From Bradyrhizobium sp. WBAH42 (GTDB lineage Bacteria; Pseudomonadota; Alphaproteobacteria; Rhizobiales; Xanthobacteraceae): a DNA stretch of 64,000 nt. Shown here piece after piece: positions 1 to 8,299 of the stretch. The notes below the pieces were generated by a model. It made no database searches, was not told the DNA's origin, and saw nothing but the letters and a program-made list of their open reading frames with translations. The translations under genes and the position numbers were made by a program. Where the stretch lies: NCBI RefSeq assembly GCF_024585265.1, contig NZ_CP036533.1, positions 3,171,001 to 3,235,000 on the forward strand, in the 5' to 3' direction. Within the stretch, counting starts at the first letter, position 1. Each line of letters opens with the position of its first letter.

Positions 1-972
1 AACGGAGAGACCTGGCGCAACCTCGTCACCGAAGAGAAATCCGAAGTTGCGCACACCCTGGCGCAGTTCCGCGGCAACTACAAATACAACCATCTCGACG
101 AACATTTCCGCGCCTTTCATGCAGAGGTGCCGATGTTCGCGCAATGGGACGATCACGAGGTGACCAACGACTGGTCGCCGATCGGGACCCATGACGAGAC
201 CGGTTACGAGGACGACGGCACCCCGCGCCTGGTCGCGCGGGCCCGCCGGGCCTTCTTCGACTTCATGCCGATCCGCAACATCAGCGCGCAGCACGGCCGC
301 GTCTATCGCAAGATCGCCTATGGCCCGCTGCTGGACGTCTTCATGATCGACATGCGCAGCTACCGCGACGAGAGCTGGAACAAGGGTGATGATCGCCGCG
401 GCTGGATCCTGGGCGCCGAGCAGCTCGCCTGGCTGAAGCGCGAGCTTGCCGCCTCACGCGCGACTTGGAAGGTGATCGCGGCCGATTTGCCGATCGGCCT
501 GATCAGCCTGGATGCGGTCGCGCTCGGCGATGGGCCGCCCGACCGGCGCGAGCACGAGATCGCCGATCTGCTCGCCTCCATCAAGCGCGCCGGCATCCGC
601 AACATCGTCTGGCTCACGGCCGACATGCACTACACCGCCGCGCACTATTACGATCCGAACAAGGCGCAGTTCCAGGATTTCGAGCCGTTCTGGGAGTTCG
701 TCTCCGGCCCGCTGCATGCTGGCAGCTGGAGCCCAGGCGAGCTCGACGACACCTTCGGGCCGGTCGCGATGTACCAGCATGGCTGCAGCGCCGCGCAGGG
801 CGACAATCTGGCGCCCTGTTTCGGCTTGCAGTTCTTCGGGCGGGTCGACATCGACGGCCGCAGCGGTGTGATGACCGTGACCCTGAAGGACGTCGACAAT
901 CGCGACCTCTGGTCGGTCGACATCGTCCCGCGGCCGCAGATGCATCCGTCGCTGGTGGCGCAGCATTCGTAG
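1..972 (+). CDS. phoD: Alkaline phosphatase D (PhoD) family phosphoesterase, 3' part only
   Basis: The frame is open from base 1, so the gene enters from outside the window; 323 C-terminal residues are visible. PhoD enzymes are exported Ca/Fe-dependent phosphomonoesterases or phosphodiesterases used to take phosphate from organic esters. The core signature WDDHEVTND lies at about residues 49-57 of the visible part, and the C-terminal metal-binding segment TADMHYTAAHYY lies near residue 205, followed by a WEFVSGPLHAG stretch usual in this family. The N-terminal part, where a Tat signal would sit, is not in the window. It ends at TAG, followed by about 145 bp before the next gene on the same strand. 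The family call is firm; the substrate is not known. Confidence 0.9.
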   Translation, partial: NGETWRNLVTEEKSEVAHTLAQFRGNYKYNHLDEHFRAFHAEVPMFAQWDDHEVTNDWSPIGTHDETGYEDDGTPRLVARARRAFFDFMPIRNISAQHGRVYRKIAYGPLLDVFMIDMRSYRDESWNKGDDRRGWILGAEQLAWLKRELAASRATWKVIAADLPIGLISLDAVALGDGPPDRREHEIADLLASIKRAGIRNIVWLTADMHYTAAHYYDPNKAQFQDFEPFWEFVSGPLHAGSWSPGELDDTFGPVAMYQHGCSAAQGDNLAPCFGLQFFGRVDIDGRSGVMTVTLKDVDNRDLWSVDIVPRPQMHPSLVAQHS

Positions 973-1116
973 GCTGCTAACCCGATCTTGATTGGCCGCC
1001 ATGCTCCTCCCGCGCTAGGGTAAGGGCTCCCACCACTTCTTTTCCGTCACCAAAGGTCTGCTCACGCGGCATCGCCGCGCGCATCCGGTGGGCTGAATAT
1101 CTCGGGAGCCTGTTTC

Positions 1117-1935
1117 ATGGACCATCTGAAAACACAGGGCATCAGCATGCCCAAGCTCGGCCTCGGCACCTTCCGCATGCAGGGCGATGCCTGCCGTGCC
1201 GCGGTCGAGAGCGCGCTGTCCATCGGCTATCGCCACATCGACACCGCCGAGATGTACGCCAACGAGGAGGCGATCGGCGCGGCCATCGCCGCGTCCGGCG
1301 TGCCGCGCGGTGAGCTGCACGTCACCACGAAAGTCTGGCACGAGAACCTCAGCCCCGATGCGATCCGCCGCGCTTTCGACGCCAGCCTCAGGAAGCTCGG
1401 GCTCGACCATGTCGATCTCTATCTCGTGCACTGGCCGTCGAAGGCCGCGAACTGGGGCGCGGTGTTCGAGACCCTGATGAAGCTCAAGGAGGAGGGGCGC
1501 ACGCGCGCCATCGGCGTTGCCAATTTCACCACCGCGCTGCTCAAGGTCGCGGTCGAGGAGATCAAGGCGCCGATCGCCTGCAACCAGGTCGAATATCACG
1601 CCATGCTCGATCAATCGAAGGTGCTCGCCTATCTCCAGGCGAGGTCGATCCCGCTGGTTGCCTATTGTCCGCTCGCGCAGGGACGTTTCGCGACCGACCC
1701 GGTGCTGGCCGACATCGGCGCCAGGCACAACGCGACCGCCGCGCAGGTCGCGTTGAAATGGCTGCTCGACCAGGACGGCGTCGCCGCGATCCCGAAGGCC
1801 TCGCGTCGCGAGAGCCAGCAGGCCAATCTCGACGCGCTGAAGATCGCGCTCGACGATGCCGACCGCAAGAAGATCGCCGCGCTGGCGAAGGACAGACGCT
1901 GCGTCAATCCAGGCTTCGCGCCGGCGTGGGATTAA
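1117..1935 (+). CDS. Aldo/keto reductase (2,5-diketogluconate reductase type)
   Basis: A 272-residue cytosolic NADPH-dependent carbonyl reductase of the AKR superfamily, full length for the DkgA/DkgB group. The catalytic tetrad can be read directly: Asp42 and Tyr47 in HIDTAEMYANEEAIG, Lys72 in TTKVWHENL and His105 in YLVHWPSK. The C-terminal phosphate-binding part IPKASRRES is also present. The ATG start follows a gagcctgtttc stretch without a strong ribosome site. It stands alone between the PhoD-like gene and a palindromic repeat. The actual substrate (keto sugar, methylglyoxal or other aldehyde) cannot be told from sequence. Confidence 0.92.
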   Translation: MDHLKTQGISMPKLGLGTFRMQGDACRAAVESALSIGYRHIDTAEMYANEEAIGAAIAASGVPRGELHVTTKVWHENLSPDAIRRAFDASLRKLGLDHVDLYLVHWPSKAANWGAVFETLMKLKEEGRTRAIGVANFTTALLKVAVEEIKAPIACNQVEYHAMLDQSKVLAYLQARSIPLVAYCPLAQGRFATDPVLADIGARHNATAAQVALKWLLDQDGVAAIPKASRRESQQANLDALKIALDDADRKKIAALAKDRRCVNPGFAPAWD

Positions 1936-1941
1936 TCGATC

Positions 1942-2095
1942 TTCACCCTCTCCCCTTGTGGGAGAGGGTGGCTCGCCGCGAAGCGGCGAGACGGGTGAGG
2001 GGTCTCTCTCCGCGCATGAGTCTTTCACTTTCGGACTCGCTGACGCAACCCCTCATCCGGCGCTTCGCGCCACCTTCTCCCACAAGGGGAGAAGG
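1942..2095. repeat. Bradyrhizobium-type intergenic palindrome, complete copy
   Basis: The two ends are inverted copies: CACCCTCTCCCCTTGTGGGA at the left and its near reverse complement ending in ACAAGGGGAGAAGG at the right. Inside each arm is a second short hairpin (CTCGCCGCGAAGCGGCGAG on the left). The layout can fold into a large cruciform downstream of the aldo/keto reductase. Related copies occur at 11770-11927 and 36346-36465, with half copies near 25061 and 33646. Confidence 0.8.
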
Positions 2096-2112
2096 AAAAA
2101 AGAACGCAAGAA

Positions 2113-2134
2113 AATGGCCCCGTGAGGGGCCATT
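2113..2134 (-). terminator. Intrinsic terminator of the His-rich protein gene
   Basis: A perfect 9-bp stem (2113-2121 with 2126-2134) with a GTGA loop is followed on the minus strand by TTTTCTTGCG. It sits 17 bases beyond the stop codon of the minus-strand gene ending at 2152, where a Rho-independent terminator is expected. Confidence 0.75.
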
Positions 2135-2151
2135 CCTTGTCGCGTTGCGCA

Positions 2152-2385
2152 TTAGTCCCAGTGATGGTGGCGATGGCTGCGCTTGATCACGACGACCTTG
2201 TCGCCGCGATGGCGCCAGCCATGATGCCAGCCACGGTCATGGTGCATGCGGTATTCGGCGCGAGCGCCGTACGGGCCGTGATGATGATGACCGCGCTTGA
2301 TCACCACCGTCTCTGCGCTGGCCAGCGTCGGCACCGCAATCACGATCGCGCCGAGAGCCGCAACCACATAACCAAGCTTCTTCAT
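2152..2385 (-). CDS. Small exported histidine-rich protein
   Basis: The product has 77 residues. It starts MKKLGYVVAALGAIVIAVPTL, a clear Sec signal peptide ending at ASA. The mature part of about 53 residues carries two related blocks, VVIKRGHHHHG near the start and VVIKRSHRHHHW at the end, with further His-His and Trp-His pairs between. The start at 2385 is chosen because GGAGGAGGA lies directly upstream and the signal peptide begins there; a start further upstream would have no ribosome site. Periplasmic metal binding is a reasonable inference from the His content but no family is recognised. A terminator follows the stop. Confidence 0.75.
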   Translation of the reverse strand: MKKLGYVVAALGAIVIAVPTLASAETVVIKRGHHHHGPYGARAEYRMHHDRGWHHGWRHRGDKVVVIKRSHRHHHWD

Positions 2386-2487
2386 GCTGTCCTCCTCCAA
2401 ACGAATGCACATCTAAACCGCAGATTTGCTCGAACGTTCCGGAGAAACGGCGAGAGAATTCTGAACGGATGTTCAGACGAAGGCGTG

Positions 2488-2940
2488 CTAGTCGCAGCGC
2501 TGCTGCGCGGGCGTCTGTGCACCTGTTGCGACGTACTTGCCGTCCCTGATCGTGTACTCGCCGCGCTCGCTGCGATTATAGATCGCGCGCAGGCGGCCGT
2601 CCTTCTGCAACAGCAACCCGAACTCGCGCGCCTGACGCAGCAAGGGGAAGTAGACCATCACATTGAGCAGGCCCTCGGCATTGACCGTGGCGGACACGAT
2701 CTCGTTCTCGTCCATGGCCTCGCCGAAATTGCGCCGGTACATCACCCGGCCGTCTTTCCGGATCTCGTAACTCAGGAGTGCACCCTTGTCGCGGTCTGGC
2801 CGGGCAGAGCAATCGACCGCCCAGGAGCCGAGCAGGCCCCATTGCTCCACGGTCACGGCCAGCGTCTCGGCACCGGCCGTGGAGGTGAACGCGACCCACA
2901 GCACCGCAGCCGCGATCCAGCGACCCGAACAACGCATCAT
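2488..2940 (-). CDS. Exported hypothetical protein
   Basis: A 150-residue protein beginning MMRCSGRWIAAAVLWVAFTS, a signal peptide cleaved after TAGA. The mature part starts ETLAVTVEQWGLLGSWAVDC and has a small beta-rich pattern with an XGxWAVDCS-type entry, seen in many rhizobial periplasmic proteins of unknown function. Two cysteines (in AVDCSARP and the C-terminal QQRCD) could form a disulfide. The start at 2940 gives the best signal peptide; the frame is open further upstream but that part is Arg-rich and unlike a leader. Function unknown. It is separated from the His-rich gene by about 100 bp on the same strand. Confidence 0.7.
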   Translation of the reverse strand: MMRCSGRWIAAAVLWVAFTSTAGAETLAVTVEQWGLLGSWAVDCSARPDRDKGALLSYEIRKDGRVMYRRNFGEAMDENEIVSATVNAEGLLNVMVYFPLLRQAREFGLLLQKDGRLRAIYNRSERGEYTIRDGKYVATGAQTPAQQRCD

Positions 2941-3038
2941 GTCCTGAGAAACCCCGCCTCGACGAATTCCAAAGTCTAGCATTCCGCGCGCGGTCGTCCA
3001 CGGCAGTCGTCGATCGCGCGCGAATTTGATCCGCGTCA

Positions 3039-3371
3039 ATGAGGCAGGGCGTTTCGAAGGTAAGATGGCATTTCCCGAAGGCGAACGTGGATAGAGCAAT
3101 GCTGAATCAAGTCATGGATTTTGCGGGCGAAGTGCTGCCGGGGAGCTGCGCCGTGCCGCCCTATTCGGAGACCGCGTTTCTGGCCGAGCTGGGCGACCGC
3201 CTGAGGTCCTCGCGCACCCGCTGCGACCTGTCGCGCCGGGAGCTGGCCCGCCGCTCCGGGATTTCCGAGCGCTACATCGCCCAGATCGAGGCCGGCAAGG
3301 GCAACGTCTCCATCGTCCTGTTGCTGCGGCTCGCTTCCGCGATCCACGGCAGTCAGCCACAGGCGGCATGA
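3039..3371 (+). CDS. XRE-family HTH protein resembling the N-terminal half of BoxR/BzdR
   Basis: A protein of up to 110 residues. The second half is a Cro/C1 helix-turn-helix: GDRLRSSRTRCDLSRRELAR, then SGISERYIAQIEAGKGNVSI and the closing LLLRLASAI. The SERYIAQIEAGKGN signature is that of BoxR/BzdR regulators of aromatic degradation, which continue into a shikimate-kinase-like sensor domain. Here the protein stops directly after the HTH. Start choice is open: ATG at 3039, or internal ATGs at 3099 and 3114 that would remove a leader of low conservation. It lies divergently from the exported-protein gene and convergently with the aminotransferase. Confidence 0.75.
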   Translation: MRQGVSKVRWHFPKANVDRAMLNQVMDFAGEVLPGSCAVPPYSETAFLAELGDRLRSSRTRCDLSRRELARRSGISERYIAQIEAGKGNVSIVLLLRLASAIHGSQPQAA

Positions 3372-3390
3372 GGAGACGCTCGACCAGGCC

Positions 3391-4623
3391 TCAGGCCCGC
3401 TTCTCCACATTGGCGCTACGCGCCGGCACGCCGAACTCCTTGCGGCACACTTCGGCCAGCACGGCGACGCCGTCGCGGATCTGCTGGTGCGAGGGGCTGG
3501 CAAAGCACAGCCGCAGCCGCGATGCGGAATGGCCCTTGTTGGTCGACCATTCCGGCCCCGGATTGATCGAGACGCCGGCGGCGAGCGCGGCCTGATACAG
3601 CTTCAGCGTATCGACCTGGTCGGGGAGCTTGACCCACAGGAAGATGCCGCCCTTGGGCGCCTCGAATTCGGCGGCGGTCCCGAACTGCTCGTTCAGGGCT
3701 TCCATCAGCGTGTCGAGCTTGCTGCGCAGTGCCTTGGTCAGGGCCGGCACGTGGGTGGAAAAATGCGGCTTGCAATAGCTGGCGAGCACCATCTGCTCCA
3801 GCGCACCGGAGCCCGCATCCGTCTTCAGCGCCAGCATCCGCGACATCACCTCCCAGGGCGCCACGACGAAGCCGACGCGCAGCGCCGGCGCGATCGATTT
3901 CGAGAACGAGCCGATATGGATCACGCCGCCGTTCGGGCTCATCGCGTAGATGGCCGGCGGCCGCTGCCCCGACCAGACGAGGTCGGCATAGCAATCGTCC
4001 TCGAAGATGGGCACGCCATATACGGTCGCGAGCCGCACCAGCTCGGTGCGGCGGCTCTCGGGCATGATGCTGCCGGTCGGGTTCTGCACCGTCGGAATGG
4101 TGTAGATGTATTTCGGCCGGATGCCGCGGCGCTTCAGGTCGGCCAGCGTGGAGGCCAGCAGGTCCATGCGCATGCCGTCCTTGTCGAGGGGAATGCCGAC
4201 GACGTTGACGCCGAGCCGCGCCAGTCGTGTCAGCGAGCCTTGATAGCTCTCCTGCTCGAAAATCACGGTGTCGCCGCGCGTCAGCAGGGTGGCGTTGACG
4301 AGGTCGAGGGCCTGGAGCGAGCCGGAGACGATCAGGAGATCTTCGACCGTGCAGCTGATTCCGGCATCGCGCCTGAGTTTCGCCACCAGGAATTCGCGCA
4401 AGGGGAGGTAGCCCTGCGGCCCATGCGCCAGCCCGTAGGTGGCGAGCGAGCGGCCCTCGTGCCGCAGCACCGTGTTGGCCGCTTCGATCAGCTCGTCGAG
4501 CGGCACCTGTTCGGAATCGTTGTTGCCGCCGACGAAGCTGTATTTGGCAAGGCCCGTCCAGCGCGCAGAAGGGGCCGGCAGCCCTGCTGGAAACAGGGGC
4601 GCGAAATCGAAGCTGGACGTCAT
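3391..4623 (-). CDS. PLP-dependent aminotransferase, class I/II (2-aminoadipate or aromatic type)
   Basis: A 410-residue fold-type I aminotransferase. The substrate-loop motif YGLAHGPQGYLPLREFLVA is near residue 65. IPTVQNPTGSIM and EDDCYADLVW are the cofactor-binding segments, and the Schiff-base lysine lies in SFSKSIAPALRVGF. The whole pattern is that of LysN-like or MocR-domain aminotransferases without the GntR DNA-binding part. The ATG at 4623 is preceded by a GAGG ribosome site; an upstream in-frame extension is Pro/Arg/Lys-rich and overlaps the repeats of the next gene, so it is not used. It is cytosolic. The amino donor cannot be assigned. Confidence 0.9.
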   Translation of the reverse strand: MTSSFDFAPLFPAGLPAPSARWTGLAKYSFVGGNNDSEQVPLDELIEAANTVLRHEGRSLATYGLAHGPQGYLPLREFLVAKLRRDAGISCTVEDLLIVSGSLQALDLVNATLLTRGDTVIFEQESYQGSLTRLARLGVNVVGIPLDKDGMRMDLLASTLADLKRRGIRPKYIYTIPTVQNPTGSIMPESRRTELVRLATVYGVPIFEDDCYADLVWSGQRPPAIYAMSPNGGVIHIGSFSKSIAPALRVGFVVAPWEVMSRMLALKTDAGSGALEQMVLASYCKPHFSTHVPALTKALRSKLDTLMEALNEQFGTAAEFEAPKGGIFLWVKLPDQVDTLKLYQAALAAGVSINPGPEWSTNKGHSASRLRLCFASPSHQQIRDGVAVLAEVCRKEFGVPARSANVEKRA

Positions 4624-4687
4624 GGGAGCGTTCCTCGTTTTGTTCTTGTTGAGCGTCGGCTTTGCGCCGGCCGCCTTACTTCTTGCC

Positions 4688-4741
4688 GGCCGTCCTGGTC
4701 GGACGGCCTCACTTCTTTGTGGCCGTCCTGGTCGGACGGCC
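4688..4741. repeat. Tandem pair of identical hairpins with 33-bp period
   Basis: GGCCGTCCTGGTCGGACGGCC occurs at 4688-4708 and again at 4721-4741. Each copy is an 8-bp inverted repeat with a 5-base loop, embedded in a 33-bp direct repeat (flank ACTTCTT). The right copy lies inside the last codons of the minus-strand DUF3124 gene, and the left copy begins directly after its stop codon. Confidence 0.85.
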
Positions 4742-5236
4742 TTGGCTGATGAAAGCGTAATGCGCGTTGGCGATGCCGCCAACCATCAAGGCTTCGACCA
4801 CCGGCTCGGCGATCTCGCCCGTGGCGGCCCAGTCGACCAGGAAATTGGCACCGGTCCCGCCGCGCACGTCGTCGGTCGGAATGAAGATCGAGACGGTGGC
4901 GAGCGGCCTCAACGCCACCGGCGTCTTCAGATAGCTCTCGACCTGCTTGCCTGCGGTGTCGAAATAGGCGATGCGTTTGATGACCAGCGGCTGGGTCTCG
5001 GAGGCGTTGTGAACGCTCAGCGTCACCGAGAAGTCGACACGCAGCTTGCCCTGGCTCATCGCGACGCTGGAATAGGCGGGCACGTAGAAACCGCCGGAAA
5101 CGGCGAGGTCTTCCTTCGGCAGTGGGGTGAACGATTCGACAAAGTTTTGTTCGATATTGACCTTGGATTGCGCGGCGGCGGGCACGGCAAAGGCGAGGGG
5201 ACTGAGCAGCATGGCTGCGATGAGCCCATTCCGCAT
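4709..5236 (-). CDS. Exported DUF3124-family protein
   Basis: A 175-residue protein with a signal peptide (MRNGLIAAMLLSPLAFAVPA, cut near AAA-QS). The body shows the DUF3124 pattern: GGFYVPAYSSVAMSQGK, then FSVTLSVHNASETQPLVIKR, a YFDTAGKQV beta-hairpin, LRPLATVSIFIP and GGTGANFLVDW. These proteins are predicted immunoglobulin-like periplasmic domains of unknown role. The start at 5236 is chosen by the signal peptide. The last 11 codons are formed by a hairpin repeat unit whose sister lies just past the stop, so the native C-terminus may have been altered by the duplication. It is divergent from the antiporter gene. Confidence 0.8.
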   Translation of the reverse strand: MRNGLIAAMLLSPLAFAVPAAAQSKVNIEQNFVESFTPLPKEDLAVSGGFYVPAYSSVAMSQGKLRVDFSVTLSVHNASETQPLVIKRIAYFDTAGKQVESYLKTPVALRPLATVSIFIPTDDVRGGTGANFLVDWAATGEIAEPVVEALMVGGIANAHYAFISQGRPTRTATKK

Positions 5237-5303
5237 GTGACGAATTGCTCGCTTGCCGCACCGCAACCCGTCTCTAGGGTGCGGCAAAACGGACCAATTT
5301 GGC

Positions 5304-7034
5304 ATGCACGAGCTCATTCGCGACATCACTCTCTCTATCCTGTTTGCCTGGATGCTGGGCCTGCTCGCCCATTTCGCCCGGCAACCGCTGATCCTGGCCT
5401 ACCTTATCGCCGGCTTCTGCATAGGTCCATTCGGCGCCGGCTGGGTCCATTCGCAGGAATCGATCAGCGTCATCTCCGAGCTTGGCCTGATCTTCATGCT
5501 GTTCATGATCGGGCTCGAGATCGACCTGAAGAAGATCGTGCGGGCAGGGCGGGTGATTCTGTTCGCAGCGGGCAGCCAGCTGCTCGGCGGCTGCCTGCTC
5601 GGGGTTCTATTCTTCGTCGGCATCGGCCTGTCGCTCGGCGGCGGGCATTTCGATGCGGTCTATCTCTGCGTCGCCTGCGCGCTCTCCAGCACCGTGATCA
5701 TCGTCAAGGTGCTCTACGAGAAGCGCGAGCTCGACACGCTGCCGGGCCGCATCACCCTCGGCGTGCTGGTGCTCCAGGACATCTTCGCCATCCTGTTCCT
5801 GGCGGTGCAGCCGAGTCTCGCCAATCTGCAGGTCAGCGTCATCCTGCTCTCGATCGGCCGCGTCGCGGTGCTGGTCGCCGCCGCGCTACTGGTCAGCCGT
5901 TACGTGCTGCCGCGCCTGTTCCACCAGATCGCCAGGCGGCCCGAGCTGATCCTGCTCGGCGCGCTGGCCTGGTGCTTTCTCGTCGCCGAGACCGCCGAGC
6001 GGCTGTCGCTGTCGCGCGAGATGGGCGCGCTGATCGCCGGCGTCTCGCTCTCGACCTTCCCTTACGCGCTCGACGTCACCGCCAAGGTCACCACGCTGCG
6101 GGACTTCTTCATCACGCTGTTCTTCGTCGCGCTCGGCATGACCATTCCCGTGCCGGGCCTCTCGGTGATCGGTCTTGCCTTGATGATCGCGGCGTTCACG
6201 GTGGCAAGCCGCCTCGTCACGACGTTCACGCCGCTCTACCTGATGAAGCAGGGCCTGCGCGCCAGCCTGTTGCCGGCGCTCAACCTCGCGCAGATCTCCG
6301 AATTCTCGCTGGTGGTGATCCAGACCGGCGTCACCGACCGCCATATCGCGGCCGAGACGGCGAATGCGGCCTCCTTCGCTTTCGTGGTCCTGGCGGTGCT
6401 CTCGACCTTCGTGATGACCCGCAGCGACGAGATCACCCGCTGGGCGATCGGCCCGTTGAAGCGGATCGGCCTGCGCGATCTCGACCATGGCAACGGCCAT
6501 GCCGAGGAGGGCCACGAGGGCGGCCATGGCGAAGCCCGCCGCATCGTGATCCTCGGCTTTTTCCGTGCGGCGAGCGCGCTTCTCGCCGAGATCGAGCGGC
6601 AGGCACCGGTGCTGCTCGACCAGATCACCGTGATCGACTTCAACCCCAATGTGTACAAGACCCTGCTTTCGCGCGGCCTGCATGTGATCTACGGCGACAT
6701 CAGTAGCGCTGACACGCTGCTCCATGCCGGCGTCGGCAAGTCCGAGATGATCATCCTCAGCGTGCCGGATTCGCTATTGAAGGGCGCCACCAACGAGAAG
6801 CTGGTCCGCCACGTCCGCGCGCTCAATCCGACCGCCCTGATCGTCGCCACGGCCGACCTATTGGCCGACGTCGACGCGCTCTACGAGGCCGGCGCCAGCT
6901 ACGTCACCGTGACCCGGCTCAGCGATGCACATGAGCTGTTTACCGTGATCGAAGCCGCCCAGGCCGGCCTGCTCGCGGACAAGCGCGCCGAGCTCGATCA
7001 GCGCCTCGGCGAGCGCCGCGAGGTGCTGCCCTGA
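5304..7034 (+). CDS. CPA2-family cation:proton antiporter with C-terminal TrkA-N domain (KefB/YbaL type)
   Basis: A 576-residue inner-membrane protein. The first ~390 residues hold about 12 hydrophobic helices of the Na/H exchanger fold, with GLEIDLKKI, an ACALSSTVIIVKVLYEKREL segment (substrate-site helix) and GVLVLQDIFAILFL, typical of the KefB/KefC and YbaL group. A His-rich linker (DHGNGHAEEGHEGGHGEA) follows. The C-terminal Rossmann domain begins RRIVILGFFRAASALLAEIE; its nucleotide-binding glycines are altered (GFFRAA instead of GxGxxG). DINP-like VIDFNPNVYK and YGDISSADTL segments follow. ATG 5304 is chosen over an upstream start because the membrane region begins there. The likely role is K+ or Na+/H+ exchange. 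Confidence 0.9.
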   Translation: MHELIRDITLSILFAWMLGLLAHFARQPLILAYLIAGFCIGPFGAGWVHSQESISVISELGLIFMLFMIGLEIDLKKIVRAGRVILFAAGSQLLGGCLLGVLFFVGIGLSLGGGHFDAVYLCVACALSSTVIIVKVLYEKRELDTLPGRITLGVLVLQDIFAILFLAVQPSLANLQVSVILLSIGRVAVLVAAALLVSRYVLPRLFHQIARRPELILLGALAWCFLVAETAERLSLSREMGALIAGVSLSTFPYALDVTAKVTTLRDFFITLFFVALGMTIPVPGLSVIGLALMIAAFTVASRLVTTFTPLYLMKQGLRASLLPALNLAQISEFSLVVIQTGVTDRHIAAETANAASFAFVVLAVLSTFVMTRSDEITRWAIGPLKRIGLRDLDHGNGHAEEGHEGGHGEARRIVILGFFRAASALLAEIERQAPVLLDQITVIDFNPNVYKTLLSRGLHVIYGDISSADTLLHAGVGKSEMIILSVPDSLLKGATNEKLVRHVRALNPTALIVATADLLADVDALYEAGASYVTVTRLSDAHELFTVIEAAQAGLLADKRAELDQRLGERREVLP

Positions 7035-7222
7035 CGGCGTCGGGTCGTCTTCCTTGCCGCCTTCCTTGCGGGCAATCCGCGCCTATATCGCTGGTATGCC
7101 CGGTGCAAGCCTGAAACCCATCGGCAGGCCCGCCCTCAGGCATATGTGGTTGCGCTGGGGAGACTAGCGCCCCGACCCAAGTCCGGCTAAGCCTCCCGGC
7201 CATAACCGATAGAGATTGGGAA

Positions 7223-8299
7223 ATGCCCGATAGCGTTCAGGAAGTCTTGCAGGCCTTTGCCCGGGGTGAGCTCGTGGTCGTCACCGACGACGAGGACCGC
7301 GAGGGCGAGGGCGATCTGATCGTCGCCGCCTCGCTCTGCACCGCCGAGAAGATGGCCTTCATCATCCGCCATACCTCCGGCATCGTCTGCGCGCCGGTGA
7401 CGACCGAGGATGCGCGCCGGCTGCGGCTCGATCCGATGGTCGCCCACAACGATTCCGCGCACACCACCGCGTTCACGGTCTCGATCGACTACAAGGCCGA
7501 CGGCGGCACCGGCATCTCCGCCGATGAGCGCGCCTCGTGCTGCCGTGCGCTCGCCAATCCTAATGTCGGCGCCAACGATTTCGCCCGGCCCGGCCACATC
7601 TTCCCGCTGATCGCCAAGGACGGCGGCGTGCTGCTGCGCTCCGGCCACACCGAGGCCGCCGTCGACCTCTGCAAGCTTTCCGGCCTGCCGCCGGTCGGCG
7701 TCATCAGCGAGCTCATGAACGACGACGGCAGCGTGATGAAGGGGGAGCAGGTCGCGCAGTTTGCGGTCAGGCACAAGCTCAAGCACGTCACCATCGCGGA
7801 CATGATCGCCTACCGCCAGGCGCGCGAGAAGCTGATTGAGCGGGTCTCGACCTTCGTCACCGACAGCCCGATCGGCCCCCTGCAGGGCTACGCCTACCGC
7901 TCGCCGTTCGATTCCATCGCCCACGTCGCCTTCGTCTACAACGGCGTCGGCGACGGCAAGAACGTGCTGACGCGCTTCCACAAGCCGAACATCGTCAAGG
8001 ACACCTTCACCGGCCACAAGCGCATGGCCGCCGTGCTCGAGCATTTCAAGACGGCCGGCCGTGGCGTGCTGGTCTATTTGCGCGACGGCGCGGCCGGCGT
8101 GCCCGTTTCGCCGCTGCCGGACGAGACGTCGACGGAGGCCGACCGCAACCGCCAGTGGCGCGAGGTCGGCGTCGGCGCGCAGATCTTGCGCGACCTCGGC
8201 GTCACCTCGATCCGGCATCTCACCTCGTCGGTGCACGACTACAAGGGTCTGTCGGGCTTCGGCATCGAGATCGTCGCCAACGAGCAGCTCGAAATCTGA
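7223..8299 (+). CDS. ribB: 3,4-dihydroxy-2-butanone-4-phosphate synthase with degenerate GTP cyclohydrolase II domain (RibBX type)
   Basis: A 358-residue two-domain protein. Residues 1 to about 205 are a complete DHBP synthase, which makes the four-carbon riboflavin precursor from ribulose 5-phosphate. The acidic metal loop DDEDREGEGDLIVAA lies at 22-36, and HTEAAVDLCKLSGL carries the second metal ligand. The remaining ~150 residues align with RibA (SPIGPLQGYAYRS, QILRDLG, GLSGFGIEIV) but lack the zinc cysteines and the catalytic segment of GTP cyclohydrolase II. So only the RibB activity is expected, and RibA must be encoded elsewhere. Such RibBX fusions are known in Proteobacteria. I see no FMN riboswitch in the 190 bp upstream. 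Confidence 0.9.
   Translation: MPDSVQEVLQAFARGELVVVTDDEDREGEGDLIVAASLCTAEKMAFIIRHTSGIVCAPVTTEDARRLRLDPMVAHNDSAHTTAFTVSIDYKADGGTGISADERASCCRALANPNVGANDFARPGHIFPLIAKDGGVLLRSGHTEAAVDLCKLSGLPPVGVISELMNDDGSVMKGEQVAQFAVRHKLKHVTIADMIAYRQAREKLIERVSTFVTDSPIGPLQGYAYRSPFDSIAHVAFVYNGVGDGKNVLTRFHKPNIVKDTFTGHKRMAAVLEHFKTAGRGVLVYLRDGAAGVPVSPLPDETSTEADRNRQWREVGVGAQILRDLGVTSIRHLTSSVHDYKGLSGFGIEIVANEQLEI

Noticed and set aside
7035..7222. Possible FMN riboswitch before ribB
   Set aside because: The conserved RFN blocks are not present.
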